From positions 186,001 through 250,000 of the forward strand of contig NZ_JACOFU010000006.1 in assembly GCF_014284275.1 (NCBI RefSeq): 64,000 bases of DNA, given 5' to 3'. A model generated the notes under the pieces. It ran no database searches, was not told the DNA's origin, and saw only the letters and a program-made list of their open reading frames with translations. Positions 8,767 to 17,869 of the stretch are shown here, piece by piece (within the stretch, counting starts at the first letter, position 1; the number at the start of each line of letters is the position of its first letter). This DNA comes from Affinundibacterium amnicola (GTDB taxonomy: Bacteria > Pseudomonadota > Gammaproteobacteria > Burkholderiales > Burkholderiaceae_D). A program made the position numbers and the translations under genes.

Positions 8767-10503
8767 TCAGGACTTGGGTGTCGAACGCAGCACCGGAATC
8801 CGGATCACACTCTGCGCATACCACTTGACGATCAATTTTTCATTTGCGTCGAGTAGGGTTTCATCACTGACATCTTTGCCGCTCCCATAATTGAGCTGCG
8901 CAAACGCGTTCTTATTGATATTCAGATACGCCACAATACGGCTACCTTTTTTGAGTTGTTTGCTGACCATGCGTGTTGACGGCAATGTTAGTCGTGTTAT
9001 TTCATGTGGTTCGAGTAAATGTCTTTGACTGCGATCCTTGCTAAAACTAGCGCGATCAATCACATAAGATAAATGAAAATACTCGCCTTTGGAATTTAGC
9101 TCATACAAGGTAATGCCAAAATCCATATCGCGTCGATTGATGCTGGCGACAATTTCACCAGTAAAAGCACCGTTGATAATCATGTCTTCTTTCAGCGGCT
9201 CGCTGAAAAAGATCAAACCATTACTTGTGTCGATTTTCTTGCGAATGATAGGCGATGGATAATAATCGTTATTGCTGGTTTGTCGATCTTTGAAATCAAC
9301 CGTCTGCGTTAAGTATTGCTCTGCTGAGGGAAGTTTATCTTGTAAGCGATACTTGCTATTTTTCTTCGATGTGCTCAGATAAAATTGTAATTGCCCATTC
9401 GCCATGCCTGCTAAAGAAGCAGCGTGCCGCCATTGATTTTCTCCCATGACGAAGTAATTGATTTTGTCTTTGAGTATTTCAGGTTTCTTGGCATTTTTGA
9501 GGACGTAATCGAACCAATCGTAGGTAATTTTTTTGGTGTCGATCAGCGCATTCGATGGAACTTCCATCTCATTTAATATCTTCTCACCACCACGTTGCGC
9601 ACCGAAATGTCCATACGGGCCGATGATTAAATAATGCTCCGCGTTGGGCAGATATTTTGTATGCTCTCTCAGATAATAGAGGCCAGAAATTTGACTGTCA
9701 TTGTAGTAGCCGTCGATCGATAAAACTGGGATTTTAATTTGCGCAAAATCTGTTTGATAAGGCACCATGTTTTGCCAATAACTATCATAGGCAGGATGTT
9801 GCAACCATTTCTGTAATAAGGGATTGGGTGTGCCATCGATCTGATCAATTTCGCGATAGGCGCGACCTGAGTACCACCAGTCAAATTGCATTTTACGGAA
9901 GCGTTGACGATCATTATTGACTGCATCATCAAGCGTTTTATTATTGCTCACATAGAAGGTCCACTGATAATTAGGATTGATGAAGATATTGTTCTCCATC
10001 GGCAGCCCCATGCCAGGGCCGCCAGCAACATAAGGCACGATGGTCTTTAAAGCTGGGTGCAAATTCTTTGTCGCGGCCCATTGAGTGAATCCATTGTAAC
10101 TTCCACCGTACATCCCCACTGCGCCATTACTCCAGCTTTGTTTGCTGATCCAGTCGATGACGGCATTCGCATCTTTGCCATCATATTCATAAGGTGTGAT
10201 TGGGTCTGTGCTCAGATACTTGCCTCGACTGTAGGCCATGACGCCAACATAGCCATGATCTGCGGCTTCTTTCAAACTCAATAAATCGCGATCACGCACA
10301 TAGATCGTGAACTGCAATATGGTTGGCAAGGCTTGAGATAGATTTTTTTTGCGCACCATGATTGCCGAAATGTTAGCGCCATCACTGGTTTTGATGAGTA
10401 CCTTGTCATTGACTTCGTATTCGGCACCGAGGTCTGGTTTTTGCGCGTGTGCATGGCAGATGCATAGACTGAGTGTGAAGGTGATGAATAGTCGTATCAG
10501 CAT
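8767..10503 (-). CDS. Secreted CocE/NonD (S15-type) hydrolase
   Basis: 578 residues with a Sec signal peptide (about 1-20, ending AHA). The alpha/beta-hydrolase core carries the nucleophile motif GGSYNGF (Ser135) in the G-x-S-Y-x-G form used by cocaine esterase and X-Pro dipeptidyl-peptidase relatives. Further on, SIDGYYND, DWFDYVLK and the jelly-roll-like C-terminal half fit the X-Pro dipeptidyl-peptidase C-terminal domain. It is predicted to be a periplasmic or secreted acyl or peptide hydrolase; the natural substrate is unknown. The S41 peptidase gene lies upstream on the same strand, 110 bp away, and the two could be coexpressed in nutrient scavenging. Confidence 0.85.
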   Translation of the reverse strand: MLIRLFITFTLSLCICHAHAQKPDLGAEYEVNDKVLIKTSDGANISAIMVRKKNLSQALPTILQFTIYVRDRDLLSLKEAADHGYVGVMAYSRGKYLSTDPITPYEYDGKDANAVIDWISKQSWSNGAVGMYGGSYNGFTQWAATKNLHPALKTIVPYVAGGPGMGLPMENNIFINPNYQWTFYVSNNKTLDDAVNNDRQRFRKMQFDWWYSGRAYREIDQIDGTPNPLLQKWLQHPAYDSYWQNMVPYQTDFAQIKIPVLSIDGYYNDSQISGLYYLREHTKYLPNAEHYLIIGPYGHFGAQRGGEKILNEMEVPSNALIDTKKITYDWFDYVLKNAKKPEILKDKINYFVMGENQWRHAASLAGMANGQLQFYLSTSKKNSKYRLQDKLPSAEQYLTQTVDFKDRQTSNNDYYPSPIIRKKIDTSNGLIFFSEPLKEDMIINGAFTGEIVASINRRDMDFGITLYELNSKGEYFHLSYVIDRASFSKDRSQRHLLEPHEITRLTLPSTRMVSKQLKKGSRIVAYLNINKNAFAQLNYGSGKDVSDETLLDANEKLIVKWYAQSVIRIPVLRSTPKS

Positions 10504-10613
10504 ACAATACCTTTTGGTTTTTAATGGAAATGTGATTAATCAAAAAAAAGATTGGAGAATGGTGAAGTGAGCGAAGCAGGAGCGCCACCATTTTAGGCAT
10601 GACGAAGATGTAG

Positions 10614-11741
10614 TTATTTCACGCTGGCACTCTTCTCGTTCATGAGTTTATCTAAAGAGCGTTGGATATCCGCTTTTTTACCTGGATGTTTTTCTTTTGT
10701 CAGTAAATTTTCTAATGCTTTACGATGTGCGATGCCTAAGGCATCATTTGCATTCGTCAGAATATCTGGTTTTACACCCGTGCCTTCCCAATTGGTTTTG
10801 GTGATGGGATTAATCGAACGTCCAAAAGGAATGCTCGCCATGAAGTGTGGATGCAATCGCTGCCCGTCAACCGGATGAGCACCGCCGCCAGTGACTTCGC
10901 CGACTGTGATGCTACGCTTTAAACTCTGTAAGGTGTAGGTCAGATCTTCAGCAGCAGAAAAAGTGCGTTGACTCGTCAAGATATAGACTTGTTTGTGCTT
11001 ATCGTAGCGCGGACCTGCTGTGTATGGCGTGCTCCAGATTTGCGTTGTTTTGTTTTCTGCCCGGTTATAAATATCGTTGAGGTGGACTTCAGGATCGGTG
11101 AAATAACTCGCGATGAGTGCTACGGTTTGTGGTGAACCACCACCATTTTTTCTTAAATCAATAATCAGCGCATCGCTAGCATGTAACAGCGTCATCGCTG
11201 CACTGATCGCGTGCCCTACAATTTCAGTCGTGCCGAAGCCACGTAATTCGAAGTAACCGACGTTGCCACCCAAACGCTCAATTTTTTCAACACCGTAATT
11301 CACCGCTTGCATGAATTGACGTTCCTCTGCATCCAAACGGATTTTCTCTTCGGGGCTAGGTTCGCCATTCGCGTTACCAACGGGAATTTCATTGAGCTCG
11401 ACATGAATATTCAAATGCTTGTCTTTGGTTTGCAGTTGTAAATGTTCTGTCAGAGTTTTGGCGAATTCGCGAGCACTGGTGATTTGATCGTATTCACCAT
11501 TTTTTTGCCTTTGATTGAGCATGACATTGACCTTATCAGCGACTTCAGGGAACACGTATTTTTTCGACATGCTTTGCTGGAGTTCTTGAATGACAATCTG
11601 CTTATCTTTCGCGCTGATGTTTAGGTCTTTTTTTGTATTGGGCATTTGCGCTAGTGCATTAGCTGAAATGAAAAAGAGGCCGCTGATGGCGACGGATAAA
11701 GGCTTGAGGAAGTGCAGGGGCGAAGTGTTAAACGTGTGCAT
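10614..11741 (-). CDS. Secreted S41 family (tail-specific protease / IRBP-type) peptidase
   Basis: 375 residues with a signal peptide (about 11-31, ending ALA). The N-terminal helical region is followed by a S41 core: FELRGFG, LIIDLRKNGGGSP (~192-204), then the nucleophile region LTSQRTFSAAEDL with Ser262, and VGEVTGGGAHP. Unlike CtpA, no PDZ domain is evident between the N-terminal and catalytic parts, so it is closer to the short S41 proteins related to interphotoreceptor retinoid-binding protein. It is probably periplasmic. AAGGAA precedes the ATG. The strand matches the downstream CocE-like gene, but a shared promoter is only a possibility. Confidence 0.85.
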   Translation of the reverse strand: MHTFNTSPLHFLKPLSVAISGLFFISANALAQMPNTKKDLNISAKDKQIVIQELQQSMSKKYVFPEVADKVNVMLNQRQKNGEYDQITSAREFAKTLTEHLQLQTKDKHLNIHVELNEIPVGNANGEPSPEEKIRLDAEERQFMQAVNYGVEKIERLGGNVGYFELRGFGTTEIVGHAISAAMTLLHASDALIIDLRKNGGGSPQTVALIASYFTDPEVHLNDIYNRAENKTTQIWSTPYTAGPRYDKHKQVYILTSQRTFSAAEDLTYTLQSLKRSITVGEVTGGGAHPVDGQRLHPHFMASIPFGRSINPITKTNWEGTGVKPDILTNANDALGIAHRKALENLLTKEKHPGKKADIQRSLDKLMNEKSASVK

Positions 11742-11823
11742 AAGATTCCTTACTTAAATTGGATGTTGGATCTCCTACCCTGATCTGAGTAGGGGATCAT
11801 TTTTTGTGATTTGGTGGCCAGGA

Positions 11824-12225
11824 TTAGGATTGTTTGCGCTGGCGAATATGATCAATGTCGAGAATTATTTTCCCGTCACGTTTGATGCAAGTGCCACTGA
11901 ATTGTGTCGAATCACTTTGTTGTGCTTTGATCCTTGTACCCGCGGCTTTATCTGCGCAAATGGCATGAAGTGCTTCAGGAATATAGATTTCTGGCAGTGA
12001 CGGCAATTCTGGAGCTGGAGGTGGTGGGGGCGGTGCCGGTGGTGCTGGCGGTGCCGGTGGAGCAGGGACTTTCAGGCATCGATTGCTTATCGATTTTTCT
12101 TCACATTGAATGGTGATGACAGTGCTGTCCTTACTGCTGTCAGCCGATTTGATTTTGGATTGTGCAACACTCAGCCCGGCCGCGCCGACAGTAGCGAGTA
12201 AGAGTACGATAGCTACAGGTTTCAT
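11824..12225 (-). CDS. Small secreted proline-rich protein, unknown function
   Basis: From the ATG at 12225, chosen because AGGAG sits 5 nt upstream, the product has 133 residues. It has a signal peptide (1-21), a short linker, a proline tract at ~54-75 made of repeated Ala-Pro-Pro units ending in six consecutive prolines, and a C-terminal domain. Four cysteines at 41, 50, 90 and 113 of the exported protein could form two disulfides. I do not recognise a family. It lies 157 bp downstream of the BaeR-like regulator gene on the same strand, next to a kinase whose periplasmic loop has its own proline tract. That suggests it is a target or accessory of that system. Polyproline makes its translation dependent on EF-P. 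Confidence 0.7.
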   Translation of the reverse strand: MKPVAIVLLLATVGAAGLSVAQSKIKSADSSKDSTVITIQCEEKSISNRCLKVPAPPAPPAPPAPPPPPPAPELPSLPEIYIPEALHAICADKAAGTRIKAQQSDSTQFSGTCIKRDGKIILDIDHIRQRKQS

Positions 12226-12382
12226 GATTTCTCCTAGTGCGTTGTATGGATGAATTGGCGATGTTCCGTTAGCCAACGATGTCATCTTGAGGTGCAATTG
12301 TGGAGAAATAATGGCGAATATTGATGGTGGGTAGGAAAGCTTTATGAAGTTTGCTGCGGAGGTGAAATCATTGAATCGTATC

Positions 12383-13108
12383 CTAATTGCTGAAACCATC
12401 AAAACGATAACCTAGCCCATAGATCGCATGGATAGGATTGTCGTCCGGCCGTATTTGTGCAATCTTCTTGCGGATATTTTTAACATGACTGTCAATCGCA
12501 CGATCTGTTACTTCTAGATTATCTTGTGTGACGAAATCGAGTAATTGTGAGCGTGAAAAGACCTGGCCAGGGTGCGCGATGAAATGCTGAAGCAGCAAAA
12601 ATTCGCTACGGGTTAATTCCAATAATTGCTGATGCAAATAAATTTGAAAGGCCGCAGCATCGATTTGAACGACAGTCGGCTTTTCATCGTGTGTAGCCAT
12701 CACTGCTGTAGTAGATACGCGGCGTAAAATAACTTTGATGCGAGCCATTAATTCTCTTGGACTAAATGGTTTGCACATGTAGTCATCGGCACCAATTTCT
12801 AAACCTAGCAAGCGATCAATTTCTTCGACTTTTGCCGTGACCATGATAATTGGCACTTGCGAAAAAGTTCTGACTGCGCGGCACAAACTGATGCCATCTA
12901 ATTCCGGTAGCATTAGATCGAGCACGATCAAATCCGGTTCATGCTGCTTTATCTGCTCAAGTGCTAATCGACCATTGCCAATAATACTGCTTTGATAAGC
13001 CGAGGCGTGTGCGTAGTCTGCGATCAAAGACGCTAAATCGGGTTCATCTTCAATAATCAAGATTTGAGGAATATGAGTAGGCTTGTAGTTCGACTTATAG
13101 TTCTGCAT
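12383..13108 (-). CDS. OmpR-family response regulator (BaeR-like)
   Basis: 241 residues: a receiver domain with acidic pocket EDE (20-22), phospho-acceptor Asp64 in LIVLDLMLPELDG, and the conserved MVTAK and CKPF, followed by a winged-helix DNA-binding domain (SEFLLLQHFIAHPGQVFSR ... DSHVKNIRKKI). The cognate kinase gene is immediately upstream (45 bp gap), an unusual kinase-first order. The family resembles BaeR, which answers envelope stress in enterobacteria; equivalence of signal is inferred, not shown. The ATG has no good ribosome site, so coupling to kinase translation is possible. Confidence 0.9.
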   Translation of the reverse strand: MQNYKSNYKPTHIPQILIIEDEPDLASLIADYAHASAYQSSIIGNGRLALEQIKQHEPDLIVLDLMLPELDGISLCRAVRTFSQVPIIMVTAKVEEIDRLLGLEIGADDYMCKPFSPRELMARIKVILRRVSTTAVMATHDEKPTVVQIDAAAFQIYLHQQLLELTRSEFLLLQHFIAHPGQVFSRSQLLDFVTQDNLEVTDRAIDSHVKNIRKKIAQIRPDDNPIHAIYGLGYRFDGFSN

Positions 13109-13153
13109 ATAGTTTGTGGTCTATTCTATTGACATAGGTCTTTGCGACAAAAA

Positions 13154-14818
13154 TCAAGCTAACTTAAAACGGAGTTTGACGTGCAAACCACCTAGTTCCG
13201 ACGCTGAAAATTCAATGTCGGCGTGATGTGCTTCCATAATTCGACAGCATAAAGATAGACCTAAGCCTGAACCGCCATGTTCACGACTGCGCGAACTGTC
13301 TAGTCGATAGAAGCGCTGGCCTAATTTCGATAAAGCGTCTGCAGGAACCTCTGGTGCGCTGTCTTCAATGTGCATAATGAGAAATTGTTGATCGCTGTGA
13401 GCCTGAATTCGAATATGTCCACCTTGCGTCGTGTAGCGCACAGCGTTTTCTAGTAAATTGTGAATGACTTGGCGCATGCGTTCGATATCACCCTCGATAC
13501 GCCTATCTTGTGGTGCCGCAGCTACCGTCAGATGTAAGCCTGCTTTGTGAATTCTTTCTTGAAAATGCGCACTTTCTTCGACGAGCAAAGTCCAAATATC
13601 CATGTCTTGCATCTGATATTGCAAAGTGCCGATATCTGCCTTCGCTAAGACATATAGTTCGTCAATCAATTTATTGAGGGATAAGACCTGCCGTAACATC
13701 AAGGCCAAACTGTCAGAATTGAGCGGGCGCACGCCGTCTTGTAGCGCTTCTAGCTGCGCTCGTAACACCGCAATAGGTGTGCGTAATTCGTGCGAAGTAT
13801 CTGCCACCCATTGACGTCGGCTTTGTTCCGCTTGTGCTAGTTTCTCTGCCAGTTGATTAAAACTTGTTGCTAGCTCGCCTAATTCATCGCTACGTTGCAC
13901 CGCCAACCGCGTTTCAAAGTGACCTTGCTCTAATGCGCGTGCGCCGTCAACGAGTTTATGGATTGGTCGTCGGAAGTGCAAGGCAAGCAGTAACGCGGCT
14001 AAGCCACTTAGGCTGATACTAATCATGATAATTATCACGATCATATCGGCTTGCTCTTGTAAGAAATCTTTTGCCATCTCATCACTTGGTATGCGCGACT
14101 TCTGTACCGATAGATACCCGACGATTTTACCTTGATGATAAAGCGCACGTAATCCACTGGGGTGGTGTTGTAGCGGTCGTCCCGCCAAATAAGCTTGTCC
14201 TTCGTTAATCAGGCTGATACGGCTGTGTAAGCTCTGCAATTGGTCATCTTGCGAGACAGATGTGTCTGCATTACTAGGATTAAGTGCTTGCTCAGGTTTG
14301 GCTCCCAGTGGTGGCGGTAAAGGTGGCGGGGGTGGCAAAGGCGGCAGTGGTGGTGGTTTGGCTGCAACGGGTTTTGCTGGCGCAACTGGGTTGGCGGGCG
14401 CAGCATTCTTAGCCTGACTGATTTTGTGGTCTGTTCTGTGCTGAGTGGCCGCTGTTGCTTTTGCTGATATTGTGGTTTCAGTTGCTACAGAGGTGTTAGT
14501 CTTGATTTGATACAGGCGTATTAACTCCTGATTAATCCACAGTTTTTTTTGTGCTGGATCTGTTGGCAGAAATGACCAATCTCCATGCTGCTCGTATTGC
14601 TCTTGTATGGATTCGCTGATTTCTTGCAGCCTGTCTAATTCAATCTTGAGTGCATAGTCGGCAAAGCTGCTACTGACTTTTTCGCGCATCAACAGTAAAG
14701 CCACAATCACGATGGTGATGAGCGATAATAAAACAGCGAAAAATAAGCGCCAGCCAATAGAGAGTTTCACGATGCAGGTCGTTGAGGTAAAGCTGGCAGT
14801 GTAGAGCGAAGGATACAT
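13154..14818 (-). CDS. BaeS-like sensor histidine kinase with polyproline periplasmic loop
   Basis: 554 residues from the ATG at 14818 (an in-frame GTG at 14770 would remove 16 residues; neither has a clear ribosome site). Layout: membrane span ~24-44; a large periplasmic region ~45-258; a second span ~259-282; HAMP; the dimerisation/phosphoacceptor helix with His343 in DTSHELRTP; and a C-terminal ATPase domain (LLENAVRY, GGSGLGLSLC). The periplasmic loop contains an Ala/Pro/Lys-rich stretch (140-154) and a proline tract (155-171), absent from standard BaeS, between two more ordinary segments. It forms a pair with the regulator just downstream. The ligand is unknown. Confidence 0.88.
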   Translation of the reverse strand: MYPSLYTASFTSTTCIVKLSIGWRLFFAVLLSLITIVIVALLLMREKVSSSFADYALKIELDRLQEISESIQEQYEQHGDWSFLPTDPAQKKLWINQELIRLYQIKTNTSVATETTISAKATAATQHRTDHKISQAKNAAPANPVAPAKPVAAKPPPLPPLPPPPPLPPPLGAKPEQALNPSNADTSVSQDDQLQSLHSRISLINEGQAYLAGRPLQHHPSGLRALYHQGKIVGYLSVQKSRIPSDEMAKDFLQEQADMIVIIIMISISLSGLAALLLALHFRRPIHKLVDGARALEQGHFETRLAVQRSDELGELATSFNQLAEKLAQAEQSRRQWVADTSHELRTPIAVLRAQLEALQDGVRPLNSDSLALMLRQVLSLNKLIDELYVLAKADIGTLQYQMQDMDIWTLLVEESAHFQERIHKAGLHLTVAAAPQDRRIEGDIERMRQVIHNLLENAVRYTTQGGHIRIQAHSDQQFLIMHIEDSAPEVPADALSKLGQRFYRLDSSRSREHGGSGLGLSLCCRIMEAHHADIEFSASELGGLHVKLRFKLA

Positions 14819-15034
14819 TGCGCCAAGCGCTTTTTTTGTGGCCTTCAGCTTTTGTTGTGAACGCGGGGATTTATTTCATTTTATGATATGACTCCATCAT
14901 TTATCCATGATTAAGTGAGTAGGTGCAGCAGACTTTTGTTGTTAATCTCAATTGTAATTGCGTTGCGGCAATACCTTAATCTTGCTTGCACTTATAATTT
15001 AGGATTGAAAATCTTATCTATTCTGGAGTCCTGC

Positions 15035-16780
15035 ATGGAACATCAAGCTGGCTTGCCTTTTCTCAGGGAGACTTTACTCTTTCTGACCCTTGCTGGCATT
15101 TTGATCCCTTTGTTGCAGCGCTTTAAAATCAATCAAGTACTTGGGTTTTTAACGATAGGCGTGATCCTCGGGCCGTTCGGGCTCGCACATTTTTCTGAGC
15201 AATTGCCGTGGTTGAAAGTCATCGCATTTTCTGGTGATGCAGAAGTGCAGTCACTTGCCGAACTAGGGGTGATGTTTCTGATGTTTTTGATTGGCCTTGA
15301 ATTATCGGCAGAACGATTGTGGAGTTTGCGGCGTTGGGTGTTTTTGGGTGGCAGTGCGCAAGTCATATTGACCGCGTTGACCATAGGTAGTGTCGCTTAC
15401 TGGTTTGGTAATCGTTTAGAAATCGCTTTGCTTTTAGGCTTGGTGTTTTCATTGTCATCAACTGCGATTGTGATGCAACTATTAACGCAGCAAAGAGCGA
15501 TGGCGACTCCGATGGGGCAGGCCAGCTTTTCAATGTTGATGCTGCAGGATTTTGCTGTTGTGCCGCTCTTGATTCTTGTTGATTTATTGGGGCAAAAAAC
15601 GACGGATGATTTGAGCGTTGTGGTTGGCATCACACTACTAAAATCTTTGGGTGCCGTGTTGTTAATCTTTTTAGCTGGGCGCCGCGTGGTGGCTCCAGTG
15701 TTTCGCTATTTTGCCCAACAAAGACAACCAGAAGTGTTCATGGCGCTGACTTTGCTAGTGACGCTAGGTATTGCCGGAGCGACCGCAGCAGCAGGATTGT
15801 CTTTGGCCTTAGGTGCTTTTTTGGCCGGTTTATTACTCGCTGAAACCGAATATCGGCATGAAGTTGAAGTCACGATAGAACCCTTCAAAGGCTTATTGAT
15901 GGGATTGTTTTTTATGTCGGTTGGAATGGGAATTAATCTCGGTGCATTCGCGCAGAACTACATTTGGATTTTAAGCTCGGTATTTGGTTTGGTATTAATT
16001 AAGACGACGGTTATTTGCCTGATTATGCGTAAGGGAAGTTTGAGCTGGGGTAAATCTATAGAGGGCGGTTTTTTGTTGAGTCAGGGTGGTGAGTTTGCAT
16101 TTGTGATTATTGGCGTCGCAGCGACTACCAGTATTTTTCCACGTGATCTTGCACAGTTTATGTTGTTGGTCGTTAGTATCAGTTTGTTGCTCACACCATT
16201 TTTTGCCAAGGCCGGACATTTCCTCGGTCAATATGTAGAGAAAAAATTCTGTTCGCAGCAAGTACATGAGCAGGAAAATTTACCTGATGCCTTGAGCGGG
16301 CATGTGGTGATCGCGGGCTTCGGTCGTGTTGGACAATTACTCGCGGATATTTTAGAAAAGCAGGGTGTAACTTATGTCGCAGTAGAACATGACGCTCACG
16401 TGGTTGCTAATTTACGGAAGCAGGGACGTAAAGTCTTTTATGGCAATGCATCGCGTCCCGAATTATTGCGTAAGATGCATATGCAAGATGCTGCAGCTTT
16501 ATTGATAACCATGGATCAACCGGCTGCGGCGATGCATGCTGTGTTAGCGGCACGTAGTGAATATCCGAAACTGCCGATTTATGTGCGCTCCCGTGACGAA
16601 ATTCACGCTCTCGAATTACGCACTGCGGGAGCGACAGCGGTGGTGCCCGAAACTCTAGAAGCAGGATTGCAGTTATCGTTTTTTGCGTTGAATGCGCTCT
16701 CGATTCCTGAAGGGGAAATCAATCATATTCTTGATCAGGAGCGAGAGCTTAGAGTATCAAATCAGCGTCCAGCACGTTGA
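15035..16780 (+). CDS. Kef-type monovalent cation:proton antiporter (CPA2) with RCK/TrkA-N domain
   Basis: 581 residues from the ATG at 15035, chosen for its GGAG ribosome site 8 nt upstream; an earlier in-frame start at 14915 adds 40 residues without family support. About 12 membrane spans (residues ~1-380) form the CPA2 antiporter, including the motifs LGFLTIGVILGP and FSLSSTAIVMQLL. A soluble C-terminal TrkA-N domain follows, with the dinucleotide-binding motif VIAGFGRVGQLLAD. The protein probably exchanges potassium for protons across the inner membrane under nucleotide or glutathione control, as KefB/KefC do. No KefF/KefG ancillary gene is adjacent. KefB, KefC or YbaL-type identity cannot be settled by eye. 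Confidence 0.88.
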   Translation: MEHQAGLPFLRETLLFLTLAGILIPLLQRFKINQVLGFLTIGVILGPFGLAHFSEQLPWLKVIAFSGDAEVQSLAELGVMFLMFLIGLELSAERLWSLRRWVFLGGSAQVILTALTIGSVAYWFGNRLEIALLLGLVFSLSSTAIVMQLLTQQRAMATPMGQASFSMLMLQDFAVVPLLILVDLLGQKTTDDLSVVVGITLLKSLGAVLLIFLAGRRVVAPVFRYFAQQRQPEVFMALTLLVTLGIAGATAAAGLSLALGAFLAGLLLAETEYRHEVEVTIEPFKGLLMGLFFMSVGMGINLGAFAQNYIWILSSVFGLVLIKTTVICLIMRKGSLSWGKSIEGGFLLSQGGEFAFVIIGVAATTSIFPRDLAQFMLLVVSISLLLTPFFAKAGHFLGQYVEKKFCSQQVHEQENLPDALSGHVVIAGFGRVGQLLADILEKQGVTYVAVEHDAHVVANLRKQGRKVFYGNASRPELLRKMHMQDAAALLITMDQPAAAMHAVLAARSEYPKLPIYVRSRDEIHALELRTAGATAVVPETLEAGLQLSFFALNALSIPEGEINHILDQERELRVSNQRPAR

Positions 16781-16854
16781 ATTTATTGTCGCATTTGCTT
16801 GCTGAAGTCGGCCGTTGGATTGCAGTTCTCTTAAAGCTACTGCCAGGTGATTAT

Positions 16855-17646
16855 TTATTTGCCTGGCAATGGACGAAAACGATAATGTTCTTGCGAAAAT
16901 AAATCGATGCCACACTGCAGATTTTCTATCCAATCGAGAAATGCAGAAATGGCCTCGCCGGTTAAATAACGACCATGCTGAGGAACGAGCATGGCGACAT
17001 CCATTTGACGCACCATATTGACCCAGAAACGACAAACCTTATTTGACACCATATAGCGCTTATGAAAACCGCTCATGGTATGAAGTTGTTCATAGAATTC
17101 GGCTTTGGTCGTGATTGGTTTTGTGATGCTTTGCGCCTCAACCAGAGATGCTCCCATATCACCAGAAAACAGAATTTTCGAAGTGCTGTCATAAAATTGA
17201 AAATTGCCTTCTGCGTGCAGAAAGTGCGCGGGAACAGCATATAAAGTTGAACCTAGCATAGGTACAGGCATACCCTCGTCTGGAATCCCGATGATACGAC
17301 CATCAGCACGATTGAGATTGCAAAAATGTGGAACAAAGCGTGCCCATAGTTGCGATACATAGAGATGACATTCTGTGCTGTACAGCCACTTATCCAGAGC
17401 ACCGATAATGTCTGGATCTTGATGTGACGCAAACAAAAATTCCAGATTCTTTTTTGGCAGATATTTTTGCATCGCCAAGGTTAGTGCGTTGTAAGTGATA
17501 TTGCCCGAAGGGTCGATCAAAGCGCCTTGTCCATGCGAGACGATCAGAAATTGGTTAGCCTGTACCGCATCTTCGGCAGAGCCTGTGACCAGATCATTGA
17601 ACATGATGCAACTATGTTTGCCATTATTGAATAGTTCAATTGCCAC
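16855..17646 (-). CDS. ODP-type metallo-beta-lactamase-fold protein (flavodiiron-like, no flavodoxin domain)
   Basis: 263 residues starting at a GTG with CAGGAG upstream. The metallo-beta-lactamase ligand pattern is H75-x-D77-x-D79 (in SHQDPD), a histidine around 141-144, D163 (FSGDMG) and H224 (PQHG). This is the arrangement of the diiron 'ODP' proteins, related to the catalytic domain of flavodiiron oxygen/nitric-oxide reductases and linked to oxygen sensing in chemotaxis of spirochaetes. The protein has no flavodoxin or rubredoxin domain, so any reductase activity would need a separate electron donor. It is convergent with the Kef gene. It is monocistronic, and its substrate (O2, NO or none) is unknown. 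Confidence 0.75.
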   Translation of the reverse strand: MAIELFNNGKHSCIMFNDLVTGSAEDAVQANQFLIVSHGQGALIDPSGNITYNALTLAMQKYLPKKNLEFLFASHQDPDIIGALDKWLYSTECHLYVSQLWARFVPHFCNLNRADGRIIGIPDEGMPVPMLGSTLYAVPAHFLHAEGNFQFYDSTSKILFSGDMGASLVEAQSITKPITTKAEFYEQLHTMSGFHKRYMVSNKVCRFWVNMVRQMDVAMLVPQHGRYLTGEAISAFLDWIENLQCGIDLFSQEHYRFRPLPGK

Positions 17647-17809
17647 GAAGACTCCTGTTATTGGTCACTAAAAACTTATTTTAGATCAAGCAATAAAGGG
17701 AAATTTGATATGGATTAAGTTTGCGCTGCGATTGCACAAAAAATAGTCTGTAAAAACAGACAGTTAGTGACGATATGACAAAGTTATTGCGATCGTATGT
17801 AGTGGGCAA

Positions 17810-17851
17810 AGATACAGTGCAAGTATCGAGCTGCGTGTTTGCACTGTATCT
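17810..17851 (-). terminator. Hairpin downstream of ggt
   Basis: Perfect 13-bp arms AGATACAGTGCAA (17810-17822) and TTGCACTGTATCT (17839-17851) with a 16-nt loop, starting about 20 bp past the ggt stop. On the minus strand only a short TTT follows, so termination may be weak. Confidence 0.55.
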
Positions 17852-17869
17852 GCGTTAGCGACATAAAAC

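Noticed and set aside
14915-15034. Upstream extension of the Kef-type antiporter
   Set aside because: The 40 extra residues have no family support, and a better start with GGAG lies at 15035.
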